64,000 bases of DNA from an uncultured Bacilli bacterium (GTDB lineage: Bacteria; Bacillota_I; Bacilli_A; RF39; UBA660), in NCBI GenBank assembly GCA_910583745.1, contig CAJTZC010000001.1, positions 134,365-198,364 of the forward strand, in the 5' to 3' direction. This document shows positions 8,408-16,505 of the stretch, piece by piece. The position numbers and the translations under genes were made by a program. Position 1 is the stretch's first letter; each line of letters begins with the position of its first letter. The notes under the pieces are model-generated. The model saw only the letters and a list, made by a program, of their open reading frames with translations. It had not been told where the DNA came from and did not search any database.

Positions 8408-8564
8408 TGGTACCACCTTAATTTTGTGCTCTTTAGTCTCTATGGGGACAAGCCCTTCTAAGCATCCTTTGGCAAGTTCGTGTATTCCTCTCTTGAGCTT
8501 TTCACCGGCCAGCTCTTCTCTAGTAAAGATTTCATACATTACTGCTCCAAATTCATCTGCAAGA
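8370..8564 (-). promoter_or_regulatory. T-box riboswitch, leucine type (specifier CUU)
   Basis: The leader contains the T-box core AAGGTGGTACCACG (8406-8419) followed by a terminator. Stem I can be folded by hand: lower helix UUUGG/CCAAA, S-turn strands AGUAA and CGAA, upper helix UGUAU/AUACA. This places the triplet CUU (8474-8476) in the specifier position just after GAA. CUU is a leucine codon, which fits leuS downstream. Uncharged tRNA-Leu should pair with the T-box and favour the antiterminator. Confidence 0.9.
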
Positions 8565-8571
8565 TATGTCT

Positions 8572-8600
8572 ATTATATTAAAATTCTGCTATATATTCAA
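8572..8600 (-). promoter_or_regulatory. Promoter of the leuS operon
   Basis: A -35 TTGAAT (8595-8600), a 17-bp spacer and a -10 TATAAT (8572-8577). The predicted start is near 8565, at the beginning of the T-box. The -35 box lies inside the 3' end of the upstream GH31 gene. Confidence 0.8.
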
Positions 8601-10923
8601 GTAGTTTTAAGAACATTTTTATAAATGTTTCGCCCAGACCTTGTGCAGCCAGTTTTCTTATCGCAATGCGCTTTTTCTTGATGTCGTCATCGCTGAACAT
8701 GATTTCTGCGACTTTCTCTTTCAGTCTCGTCGGAATTTTTAAATCGCTGATAATGGTATCGACGTCTTCGTTTATGAGTCGCACTGCATCGATTTCGATA
8801 TCTCGGCCTTTGCAGTTGATACTCAGCTGTTCCTCCGTACTGACAAATGGCGTTTCGATGACGAAATCTTGGTCGTCCAAGTACATCTTCACTTGCACTC
8901 TCTGCGTTCCAATGTAGACGATGACGTCGTCGGCAAAGCGAGTATTTCTAAATCGTATACGATAACTCCTCGTCGGAGGAATGATGCTCTTCTTTCCTTC
9001 AAGAGGTCTGATGATGACCGTGAAGTTGTTAGGAAGATAGTTGTAATCGATGGCCGTCGTGATGAAGTTTCCCTGTTTATAGGCATTGCTCGTACCGTCG
9101 TCCTCGTACAATTTGTAGTTGTTGTTTTTTCCTGGGAAGATGTGTATCTCCAGTTTGTCTGGATTTCCTGTTTGGTTTCGTTTGTTTTCGTCAAGAATCG
9201 CAAGAGGGATAATGCCTCCTTGCTTTGCGAAGACGGGATAGTCTTCGTATTTAAAGAAGGAGATGTATCGCTTTCCACCTGGGAATTTCTTTCCCGTCTT
9301 GAAATCGTACCACATGCCATTTGGCAAGAACAGTTTGACGACTGTCCTTTTCATGACCGAATCTTCTCTCTCTGTAATGGGAGCGATGAAAAGCTCCGTG
9401 CCGAAGTAGTATTCGTTTTTATAGGTGGGTTCGTCGTAGAGTTCAGGATATCTATAATATAAAGGTTGCAATAGAGGTAGCCCTGTGCGCGAATACTTGT
9501 AAGCCTCACTGTAAAGATACGGAATCAGTTTATAACGCACGTTGGTGTAATCTCTTACCACTTTCTGCGTCTTGACGTCCCACATCCAAGGTTCTCTCTT
9601 GTAATATTTTCCCTTTGCAGAGCTCAATCTAAATATCGGACTGTATGTACCCAATTGGACATATCGCGTGTACAATTCGTCGTCTTCCACGCCATCTTTG
9701 TATCCGCCTATTGCATGGCTCCACCAAGAAATTCCGATGTTGCTGCTTGTCGAGTTGAATTCTGGAAGCATCTTAAGCGTCTTCCAGTCTACGATGGTCT
9801 CTCCACTGTTGTTAATCGGGTATAAGTGTGCATTGACGAGCCCATTTCTAGATAAAATCAACCCCCTTTTATTCGGTTCAGTATTCATGAAATTGTAGAA
9901 ATAGTAGTTCATCATTCTCAAAGCATATAAATCTTTGGCTCTGTAATCGATGGCATAGAAGTCCACGCCCATTTCATTCAGAGGCTTGATGTAATTGTTA
10001 AAATAGTTCGCAACGAAAGCCTTATCATAGACGTTGAAAGGAATCTCTGCGGCGGTTCCATTGTTCGTGACTGGAACGGTTGCCAGTTTGAGGTTTATGC
10101 CGAGTTGTATATCGTTATCGTGGAGTTCTCGAATTACACTCACCGGATTGGGTATGATTTCTTCGTCAAAAGTGACGTCGTTTTTGCTCCACTTATTCAG
10201 CAGAAACACGCTGATAGGAATTTCAAACTTTCTAAATTTTGCCAAGAGTGAATAGATGTCGTTTACCGTATAATCTTCGTCTCTATTCCACCAGACACCG
10301 AGCGCGTATCTCGGAATCAAAGGCGGATAGCCTGTCAATCTGTAGAAGTCTTTGAGACAGAAGCCGAAATCTTTTTTGTACATGAATAAATAGGTATCGA
10401 CTCTTGCATCGCTTCGCTTTCCTACACTTCCGTCTTTATTGAAAATTAAGTTGTTCGAATCATCTAAAGAGACAAAGCCGTCTGTGCTATAAAGACCTTT
10501 CTCGAGTTTAGGAATATAGTTCTTGTCATCTAAACTTATGCATGTCCCTTTAAAATTTCTCGCTTCGGCTTGTGTAAAATACCACATCTTATCCGTTCCG
10601 AGCAGTTTGACTTTTAGGTTTTGTTCGGGAGAGAATTTCGGACCGTAGAACGGCGTCTCTTTCGTATAAGTCAATTCAAAATATTTGGATTGTAGATTGA
10701 GGACTCTCTCGTCTTCGGTGACCAAAACTCTCGGCACATCGAAGTTTCTAAAGCGAGCAAGTTCGGTCGGTCTATCCTCGAAAGTTCCCGATTCGCTGTA
10801 TTCGAGTCGAATGAGAATTTCGCTTAAAACGGTAATTCTGTACTTTAAACCTTTGTATATCGCATCGTTTTTGCTGACTGCGTCGTTATAGTTTAGTCCA
10901 AATCTTGTCTCAAATTCGTCCAT
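8578..10923 (-). CDS. GH31-family glycosidase homologue with altered active site
   Basis: A 781-aa protein with the GH31 arrangement: N-terminal beta-sandwich, (beta/alpha)8 barrel from about residue 205 (ALGVWWNRDEDY) and C-terminal beta domains (DUF5110-type). The nucleophile position is kept (D326 in GVDFYAIDYR). The general acid/base position of the related SGDT motif reads SGET (E375, codon 9799-9801), and the usual HDIGG reads HAIGG (A404). There is no signal peptide, so the protein is cytosolic. A T-rich helical tail follows residue 720. It is well preserved over its full length, so it is unlikely to be a pseudogene. It may be an altered-specificity or non-hydrolytic homologue. A GATAGGTGA ribosome site precedes the ATG. 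Confidence 0.85.
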   Translation of the reverse strand: MDEFETRFGLNYNDAVSKNDAIYKGLKYRITVLSEILIRLEYSESGTFEDRPTELARFRNFDVPRVLVTEDERVLNLQSKYFELTYTKETPFYGPKFSPEQNLKVKLLGTDKMWYFTQAEARNFKGTCISLDDKNYIPKLEKGLYSTDGFVSLDDSNNLIFNKDGSVGKRSDARVDTYLFMYKKDFGFCLKDFYRLTGYPPLIPRYALGVWWNRDEDYTVNDIYSLLAKFRKFEIPISVFLLNKWSKNDVTFDEEIIPNPVSVIRELHDNDIQLGINLKLATVPVTNNGTAAEIPFNVYDKAFVANYFNNYIKPLNEMGVDFYAIDYRAKDLYALRMMNYYFYNFMNTEPNKRGLILSRNGLVNAHLYPINNSGETIVDWKTLKMLPEFNSTSSNIGISWWSHAIGGYKDGVEDDELYTRYVQLGTYSPIFRLSSAKGKYYKREPWMWDVKTQKVVRDYTNVRYKLIPYLYSEAYKYSRTGLPLLQPLYYRYPELYDEPTYKNEYYFGTELFIAPITEREDSVMKRTVVKLFLPNGMWYDFKTGKKFPGGKRYISFFKYEDYPVFAKQGGIIPLAILDENKRNQTGNPDKLEIHIFPGKNNNYKLYEDDGTSNAYKQGNFITTAIDYNYLPNNFTVIIRPLEGKKSIIPPTRSYRIRFRNTRFADDVIVYIGTQRVQVKMYLDDQDFVIETPFVSTEEQLSINCKGRDIEIDAVRLINEDVDTIISDLKIPTRLKEKVAEIMFSDDDIKKKRIAIRKLAAQGLGETFIKMFLKLLEYIAEF

Positions 10924-10984
10924 GCGTCGTCACCTATCTTTTTATTCTATAAGTATTTTACCATAAATGTAGTTTCTTCTCAAT

Positions 10985-11016
10985 AAAAAAAGTTCAAAGC
11001 TTTCACTTCAAACTTT
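10985..11016 (-). terminator. Intrinsic terminator
   Basis: Stem AAGTTTGAAG/CTTTGAACTT followed by a run of seven T on the minus strand. It ends the transcript of the small genes at 11022-12671. Confidence 0.8.
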
Positions 11017-11021
11017 GCATT

Positions 11022-11366
11022 TCAGTGGATAAAATCGTCCATCTCGCCATTTTTAAAATATATCGGCGTCTCGTACATCTCCTGATCGCGGACTGGCAAG
11101 AATATCGCCAGTTTAACGAGGTTTTTGTGGCAATCATCACAAGTATATTCCGTGATGCCACATGCATAGACTCCAGAAGGTATGTCCGATTTTTTCTCTA
11201 TTTTATAGAGATTTTTTTTATAATAAGAAGCATTCTCGTGTCGGACATAATGTCCAACAGTTTGGTCCATGAGATAAAGCTGTTTGTAGGTTACTCTGCA
11301 GTCGCCTCCACATGCTTCGCAGATATCGTCTTTAAATTTACTCTTTATCTTTTTAATCCAGTTCAT
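11022..11366 (-). CDS. Small zinc-ribbon-like protein, unknown function
   Basis: A 114-aa protein with four cysteines arranged as two pairs: CEACGGDC near the N-terminus and CGITEYTCDDC around residue 70. This is consistent with one structural zinc site. It is basic at the N-terminus and has no signal peptide or membrane segment. Its start lies next to the stop of the preceding membrane-protein gene, so the two are translationally linked. I do not recognise the family. Confidence 0.7.
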   Translation of the reverse strand: MNWIKKIKSKFKDDICEACGGDCRVTYKQLYLMDQTVGHYVRHENASYYKKNLYKIEKKSDIPSGVYACGITEYTCDDCHKNLVKLAIFLPVRDQEMYETPIYFKNGEMDDFIH

Positions 11367-11367
11367 G

Positions 11368-11967
11368 CTATTTTGCCTTTTTCTTTGCTTCTTCGATGAT
11401 TTTAACCATCATATCCGCTTTAGAAATACCTGTAAGAATGTACTCACTGTCCATTCTCCAGCGTTGGTTCGATGTAAATGTGTTGACTCTTATTTTTACA
11501 TTATCGATTGTGAATAAGAAACTGACTCTTCCACTTCCTGCGAATATACCTGCTCCCGATTTTCCGTCGTCGACCCAAGCTCTGTCCACTCTCTTTAGAG
11601 ATACTCTGTAAGTCTCGAATGGGTTCCAGAAGAATATGAGTGCCAATTCGCCGTTTTGTTTGTCTATCATGACCGTGCAGCCGTCGGCATAGAAAGTTTG
11701 TTCTCTATTAAATCCGTTTTCGTCTAAAAGTCTTTCAAATTCTTTCTGTTTTCTTTTGAAAAGGAATTTACCTGCAAAAATCCACCAGATAAGTGATAGA
11801 GCACTTGGTCCCATCAAAAGTACTACAGCCATCGGTCCTTTTGGAAAGAACTTATAGGATAAGAAGAAGCACAATGCACATATAAGTATCGGTACGAAAA
11901 TATACCCAAGCATGTATAAAATATTAATTTTTACGACTTTTTTGTCTTCGTTTGTTTTCATAATCAA
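11368..11967 (-). CDS. Two-helix membrane protein, unknown function
   Basis: A protein of about 199 aa. A second ATG two codons in is an equally good start. Two adjacent membrane helices (about residues 15-35 and 42-63) are followed by a soluble domain containing DGCTVMIDKQNGELALIFFWNP. The layout resembles small PH-like or YcxB-type membrane proteins of Bacillota, but I cannot name a family with confidence. It sits in a three-gene minus-strand unit with the zinc-ribbon protein and the 12006 gene. Confidence 0.7.
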   Translation of the reverse strand: MIMKTNEDKKVVKINILYMLGYIFVPILICALCFFLSYKFFPKGPMAVVLLMGPSALSLIWWIFAGKFLFKRKQKEFERLLDENGFNREQTFYADGCTVMIDKQNGELALIFFWNPFETYRVSLKRVDRAWVDDGKSGAGIFAGSGRVSFLFTIDNVKIRVNTFTSNQRWRMDSEYILTGISKADMMVKIIEEAKKKAK

Positions 11968-12005
11968 TTACTCCTCAATTTAACTTTATTTTTTTATCTT
12001 TCTGT

Positions 12006-12671
12006 TTATTCCCATTCTGATTTTTTCTTGTTTTTAGGTGCAAAGAAGTATGGGAATATTCCTACTTTGGCGCCTAAAGCGTGCAATATCGGGAAGGTTA
12101 TTATGACTGTCAAGAACCCAGCGATGAGTTTCGGTTGTGCGACGTAGTCTTCTTCGTTTAGTTTGCCCCCGGTTCCGAGCATATCGATGTAAAAGTCTGT
12201 CCTTGTAAGCGGTTCTTTAAACTCGATTTGGTTTAAGAACGTCTCATCTTTCGTCAAGTCTTCGTATACGATTTTGCCAACTGGCAGAATCGAGTTTCCA
12301 TCGTATATCGTCTCCCCTGTCTTGGTTACCGAATCTTGGTTGATGATGGCAGCGATTTTCTCTCCAGAAGGCAATGTCACTGCGTGGAAGTAATAGTTCC
12401 CATGGTACCCGCCTCCGCGATTCATGTACGCGATACCGTCTGACACAATCGTGAAAGTCTCGTTTTCCAAGAGGTCGTCCACACTCTCTGCTCTCGGGAC
12501 ATCTTCGTCTGCTTTTCCTCCGATATTTCCATCTTCTACCGTATGTTCTTCGACATAGCTTTCGTATGTTTTTTCGACCTGTTTTTCGACAACTTTCTCT
12601 ACACCCATGGATAAAAGAAAGCTCAAGCCGAGACAAGCCCAAATGTCGAACCGGAGATGATGTATTCTCAC
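12006..12671 (-). CDS. Membrane protein with extracytoplasmic domain, unknown
   Basis: A 221-aa protein. An N-terminal hydrophobic segment (WACLGLSFLLSMG) is followed by an acidic coiled stretch (EKVVEKQVEKTYESYVEEHT), a beta-rich domain with GIAYMNRGGGYHG and LPSGEKIAAII, and a second membrane helix near residues 180-205. The middle domain should face outward. It is first in the three-gene unit and has a clear promoter. Family not recognised. Confidence 0.7.
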   Translation of the reverse strand: MRIHHLRFDIWACLGLSFLLSMGVEKVVEKQVEKTYESYVEEHTVEDGNIGGKADEDVPRAESVDDLLENETFTIVSDGIAYMNRGGGYHGNYYFHAVTLPSGEKIAAIINQDSVTKTGETIYDGNSILPVGKIVYEDLTKDETFLNQIEFKEPLTRTDFYIDMLGTGGKLNEEDYVAQPKLIAGFLTVIITFPILHALGAKVGIFPYFFAPKNKKKSEWE

Positions 12672-12751
12672 TTTTTCACCTCGCTTCTTTATGGACTTTT
12701 TTAAACAGAATCGTACATCTAAATAGGTGTTTATCTTCCGTTTTCAATAAT

Positions 12752-12779
12752 ATTATAGTACAAATTTTGAGAGTTGCAA
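12752..12779 (-). promoter_or_regulatory. Promoter of the 12671-11022 gene unit
   Basis: A -35 TTGCAA (12774-12779), a 16-bp spacer and a -10 TATAAT (12752-12757) on the minus strand, 80 bp upstream of the first gene. Confidence 0.65.
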
Positions 12780-12958
12780 GAGGTAATTTCGCCGAATTTA
12801 TCACTATTATTTAATAATATAACGTCTTTTTTCAAATCATTTCTATTAGTTTCATTAAAATATAGTCTTCATCATCTATTACTAATATTTTATATTTAAA
12901 ATTTTAAACGGTCAATATTCAGTCAAGTTATTCACTTAATTAAACAAAATTAAGAAAA

Positions 12959-13228
12959 TCATACCATTGCTTCTTCTTCACTTAATATATTAGTTATATA
13001 ATCTAGCGAATCAAATAATTTATCAAAAGATATATCACTAGAATATGGTGCCGTAATTTGATACTTTTCCCATGATTTTATAAGTTGTTCACTTGTTTTC
13101 ATATTACTTAATTGTTCTCTAATTTCCTCTATATTTAATTCAGTTTTTCTATTTTTAAATGTATTTTGTATTGCCTTAACTAAATTTTTAAAATCTATTT
13201 TTTTACCATTTTTTTGACCCCTACTGAA
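12959..13228 (-). pseudogene. C-terminal remnant of an AbiEii-like nucleotidyltransferase toxin
   Basis: The minus strand is open for about 90 codons ending at TGA (12959-12961), without a usable start. It contains KKIDFKNLVKAIQNTFKNR, TELNIEEIREQLSNM, WEKYQITAPYSSDISFDKL and a terminal LDYITNIL. This is the pattern of the C-terminal part of AbiEii / type IV toxin nucleotidyltransferases (xxAIxxTFxxRxT and later Wxx[YF]). The N-terminal catalytic domain is absent and the fragment is cut off at the duplicated island boundary near 13228. I infer a leftover of an earlier AbiE-type abortive-infection module. The stretch 12780-12958 shows nothing else. Confidence 0.6.
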
Positions 13229-13254
13229 CAGCCCGGTTTCCCAGTATTTATAAG

Positions 13255-13283
13255 GGTTTATCGCCTATTTAACACGCATACAC
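13255..13283. repeat. Left copy of the rlmCD 3'-end direct repeat
   Basis: 29 bp identical to 15300-15328. It encodes the last residues of the rlmCD product on the minus strand (VCVLNRR and stop). Weaker similarity continues on both sides: HVE codons beyond 13283, and an identical 18-bp tract at 13211-13228 matching 15256-15273. This is the expected relic of a site-specific insertion into the rlmCD 3' end. Confidence 0.85.
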
Positions 13284-13394
13284 TTTCCACATGACTAGAA
13301 TGTACGTTATGAATAGTTCACATTGATATGTTCGTTTATAACTGACTATGTCATAATATACAAACATATTAGGTTCAATGTTTATTATGACTAA

Positions 13395-14420
13395 TTAATT
13401 ATTGTTTAATTTTTCAGCAATTTCATTGATTTTATTAATAGATTTTAAATACTCTTTTTCGATTGAAGTAAGTTCTTTTATCTGATACTTTCCATATTCT
13501 AGTTTTGCCTTTTCTATTGCTTCCTTATGACTAATTTTACCTGCATTTAAGAGAATATTAGCATCTAGAGAGTCTAATATTTTATCTAACTGATTAATAT
13601 AATCTTTCATCCTCATAGGTTTATGTTTCATTGCTTGAAATTCAGCAAAATCAAAATATCCTGAAACTAAATTGTTTAACATCAAAAGTTCTTCTTCTGT
13701 TAAATAATTTTTAGCAATTTCTATATCATTAATACTTGGCAATTCTCCTTTAAAACTAGTAAGACCCATAAATGGTTTATTTGCATCAACACGATTATAG
13801 ATAACTTCTGCTGCAGTGTTTCCATGTGCCGCAAAATGGAATTTGTTCTGTACAATTTTAAAGAATCTTATAGTTTCGGGAGCATTAGGATTATAATCAA
13901 TTGCAGTAGCATACAAATCAAGAACTTGTCTATATAATACTTTTTCACTTGATCGGATATCTTTAATGCGGTTTATTAATTCATAAAAGTATTTTCCACC
14001 ACCTAAATTTTTAAGACGCTCATCATCCATAGTATATCCTTTAATTATGTATTCTTTAATTCTTGCAGTTGCCCATTTTCTGAATCTTACACCCTCTAAA
14101 GATTTAACACGGTACCCTACGCTTATTATTACATCTAAATTATAATAATCAATATTTCTTTCGACTTTCCTAATTCCTTCTTTTTGAACTGTTGCAAAAT
14201 TTGCAATAGTTGAAACATTTCGTTCTAATTCACCTTCTTCAAAAATATTTTTTATGTGCCTAGAAATTACAGATTTATCCCTTCCAAATAATCTTGTCAT
14301 TTGTTCCAAAGATAACCAAACTGTTTCTCCTTCTAAATTTACATCTAGTTTAATATTCCCATTTGTTGACTCATAAATAAGCAATTCTGTTTTATTTTCT
14401 TTTATCAATTCATTTTTCAT
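13395..14420 (-). CDS. RhuM-family protein
   Basis: A 341-aa member of the RhuM virulence-protein family (PF13310), found widely on mobile islands. The N-terminal part has a winged-helix-like segment (VWLSLEQMTRLFGRDKSVISRHIKNIF) and the family block YYNLDVIISVGYRVKSLEGVRFR then WATARIKEYIIKGY. The C-terminal half contains HFAAHGNTAAEVI, which resembles Fic/Doc-associated RhuM proteins. Molecular function is not established for the family. It is AT-rich and lies in the island between the rlmCD repeats. It is intact, with an AGGAGG-type site before the ATG. Confidence 0.85.
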   Translation of the reverse strand: MKNELIKENKTELLIYESTNGNIKLDVNLEGETVWLSLEQMTRLFGRDKSVISRHIKNIFEEGELERNVSTIANFATVQKEGIRKVERNIDYYNLDVIISVGYRVKSLEGVRFRKWATARIKEYIIKGYTMDDERLKNLGGGKYFYELINRIKDIRSSEKVLYRQVLDLYATAIDYNPNAPETIRFFKIVQNKFHFAAHGNTAAEVIYNRVDANKPFMGLTSFKGELPSINDIEIAKNYLTEEELLMLNNLVSGYFDFAEFQAMKHKPMRMKDYINQLDKILDSLDANILLNAGKISHKEAIEKAKLEYGKYQIKELTSIEKEYLKSINKINEIAEKLNNN

Positions 14421-14449
14421 TCCAAACCTCCTTATTTTTTAAATAATTA

Positions 14450-15108
14450 TTAATACTTTTGCAGAATAAATTCCCAAGTATATTTTTTTCTTCCTTTACG
14501 AGTAGTTTCATTTTCATTTAATATAATTACATTCCAGTTTTTGGTTAATTTATCAAATTGTTCTTGATTAAATAATCTTTTATGTTGTTCTTTTACTGGA
14601 TTGTAGTAAAAATTTTCTTCTACCTTAATATAATCATCATTAACATATTCATTTTTATCAGAGTTTACCCTTCCAATAAATAAGCCACCTCTTCAAGAGT
14701 TTTATAAATAGAATCAAATATTTCCATTGTTTTATTCATATCAAAATAATGAATAGACAAGTTAGCATTTATTAATCCTACTGAATTAGATTCAAATGGT
14801 AAGCCATCAACAATATCAAAATTCATTATATTAGCATTAGGATACATTGCTTTAAACTTATTTGTTGCTTTTTCTGAAAAATCACATGATATTACATTAA
14901 AACCACGCTCAAATAACCATATTGAATCTTGACCTAAACCACATCCTAAATCAATAGCATTTTTATTATTTATATTACAAATAATATCATTATATTTTTC
15001 CATCCATATATCATTTAAAAAGTCTTTTTCTGATTCCTTTAGATTACTATAATATATTTCATCCCAATATTTTTTATCGCTCATAATTTTAATCTCCTTA
15101 CTAGTCAT
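14450..15108 (-). pseudogene. Class I SAM-dependent methyltransferase, frameshifted
   Basis: The intact 5' part (15108 down to about 14690) encodes a Rossmann methyltransferase with AIDLGCGLGQDSIWLFERGF (SAM motif I) and NLSIHYFD. Near 14686-14693 the frame is lost by a single-base deletion: expected GAAGAGGGTGGC reads GAAGAGGTGGC. The other frame then carries on with GGLFIGRVNSDKNEYV and ends YTWEFILQKY with a stop at 14450-14452. Read through, the protein would be about 219 aa, normal for a tellurite-resistance/TehB-like or small-molecule methyltransferase. It lies upstream of rhuM in the island. Confidence 0.8.
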
Positions 15109-15299
15109 CTATTTGACCATTTTTTCATTCTAGCATAACTATACAACACATACCAGTTAGGGTGGTATGAAGAAACATATTCTCCACAGACAACCCCACA
15201 ATATTTTTTTCAAAAATTAGTAAAAATATCAATAATTTATCCGTTTTTTTATCATTTTTTGACCCCTACTGAATAGTTGATTTTCCCTTTATTTATAAT

Positions 15300-15328
15300 G
15301 GTTTATCGCCTATTTAACACGCATACAC
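15300..15328. repeat. Right copy of the rlmCD 3'-end direct repeat
   Basis: 29 bp identical to 13255-13283. This copy completes the functional rlmCD gene. The element bounded by the two copies is about 2.05 kb. Confidence 0.85.
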
Positions 15329-16502
15329 ATTCAACGTGATATGTATAGCTGAACATGTCCAGTAGATGAAGACTTTCTGTAGAATAGTTTTCTTTTAAAG
15401 TATTTAAATCTCTAGCGAGTGTAACAGGGTCGCAGGAGATATAGATTATCTTTTTCGGATTTATCTTTATGATAGAATTTAAAGCTTCTGTAGTCAGGCC
15501 ACTTCTCGGTGGGTCTATAATGATGGTGTCAATCGAATCTTTAATCTGTTCGATGGCTTTGTAAGCGTCTCCGAGCATGAAATTGACATTCTCAATTTTA
15601 TTCATCTTTGCATTGACAAGTGCATCCTTGACAGCATTTTCGACTATTTCGATAGCATACACTTTTTTTGCTTTTCTGCTCGCGATGATGCTCAACGTTC
15701 CGACGCCCGAACACATATCGAGAACAGTATCTCCCCCGTCTATATTGGCACTTAGCAGTTTAAAAAGTTCGGCATTTATATATCTGTTGATTTGGAAGAA
15801 CGAATTATACGTCTCTTTGAACAAAGTGTTGTCGATGATTTCGATAAAATGGTCCGCGCCAAATAAGAGAGTACCGTTGTATACAATTCCAACCAGTTTG
15901 CATTTCTCTCTCAAAGGCTCGATTTCGATGTTGGCTTCCCCTTCTGATGTGATATGCAGGATGATTTCGCCATTATAGTTGGATTTAATCGTAATCGTGC
16001 CGTTTTCTACGTGTAACAGGTTCGTAGACCGCATAATTACGTTTATCGCTTTTTCCGCATTTAAACATCTGTCTATCTCGACGATTTGGTGACTTCCCTT
16101 TTCGAAGAATCCATATATGCCATTCTTTACTTGCAGTTCTATTTTATTTCTATAAAAATCTCTGTTTTTATTTTTAATCACTTCGATATCTGGTTTCAGA
16201 CCACAGTATTTTTCTAAAATCTCTGAAACCTTGTTTTTTTTGAAGTCTAAAGTATCCTCGTAAGACATGTGTCTGAGATGGCAGCCTCCACATCTATCAT
16301 AGAAAGGACATTTGCTCTTGACTCTTTGAGGACTTTTCACTTTATAGTCTATGACTTTGGCCTCGGTCCATTTAGAAGTCTGTTTTGTCTCTTCGACTTC
16401 GACGATTTCACCAGGAACGGCATTTTCGACAAAGATAATCTTGTCGCCGTGATGAGCGATTCCTCGACCGTGGTGGTCGTATTTTTTTATCTCTAATTCC
16501 AT
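15303..16502 (-). CDS. rlmCD: 23S rRNA uracil-C5 methyltransferase (RlmCD/RumA family)
   Basis: A 399-aa enzyme that methylates uridines in 23S rRNA using SAM. A short TRAM domain (about residues 1-55) is followed by the iron-sulfur cysteines CPFYDRCGGC plus a later Cys, a SAM-binding motif (DTVLDMCSGVGTLSIIA), the DPPRSGL motif and the catalytic cysteine in YISCDPVTLARD. Length is slightly short of the usual 440-460. Its stop is 3 bp from rluB, forming an rRNA-modification pair. Its 3' end was used as an insertion site (see repeats), and the present copy is intact. Confidence 0.93.
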   Translation of the reverse strand: MELEIKKYDHHGRGIAHHGDKIIFVENAVPGEIVEVEETKQTSKWTEAKVIDYKVKSPQRVKSKCPFYDRCGGCHLRHMSYEDTLDFKKNKVSEILEKYCGLKPDIEVIKNKNRDFYRNKIELQVKNGIYGFFEKGSHQIVEIDRCLNAEKAINVIMRSTNLLHVENGTITIKSNYNGEIILHITSEGEANIEIEPLREKCKLVGIVYNGTLLFGADHFIEIIDNTLFKETYNSFFQINRYINAELFKLLSANIDGGDTVLDMCSGVGTLSIIASRKAKKVYAIEIVENAVKDALVNAKMNKIENVNFMLGDAYKAIEQIKDSIDTIIIDPPRSGLTTEALNSIIKINPKKIIYISCDPVTLARDLNTLKENYSTESLHLLDMFSYTYHVECVCVLNRR

Positions 16503-16505
16503 CTG

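Noticed and set aside
8354..8539. N-terminal extension of the small membrane protein upstream of leuS
   Set aside because: The sequence is the T-box leader (T-box core, terminator, stem I), and a good ribosome site sits after the terminator.
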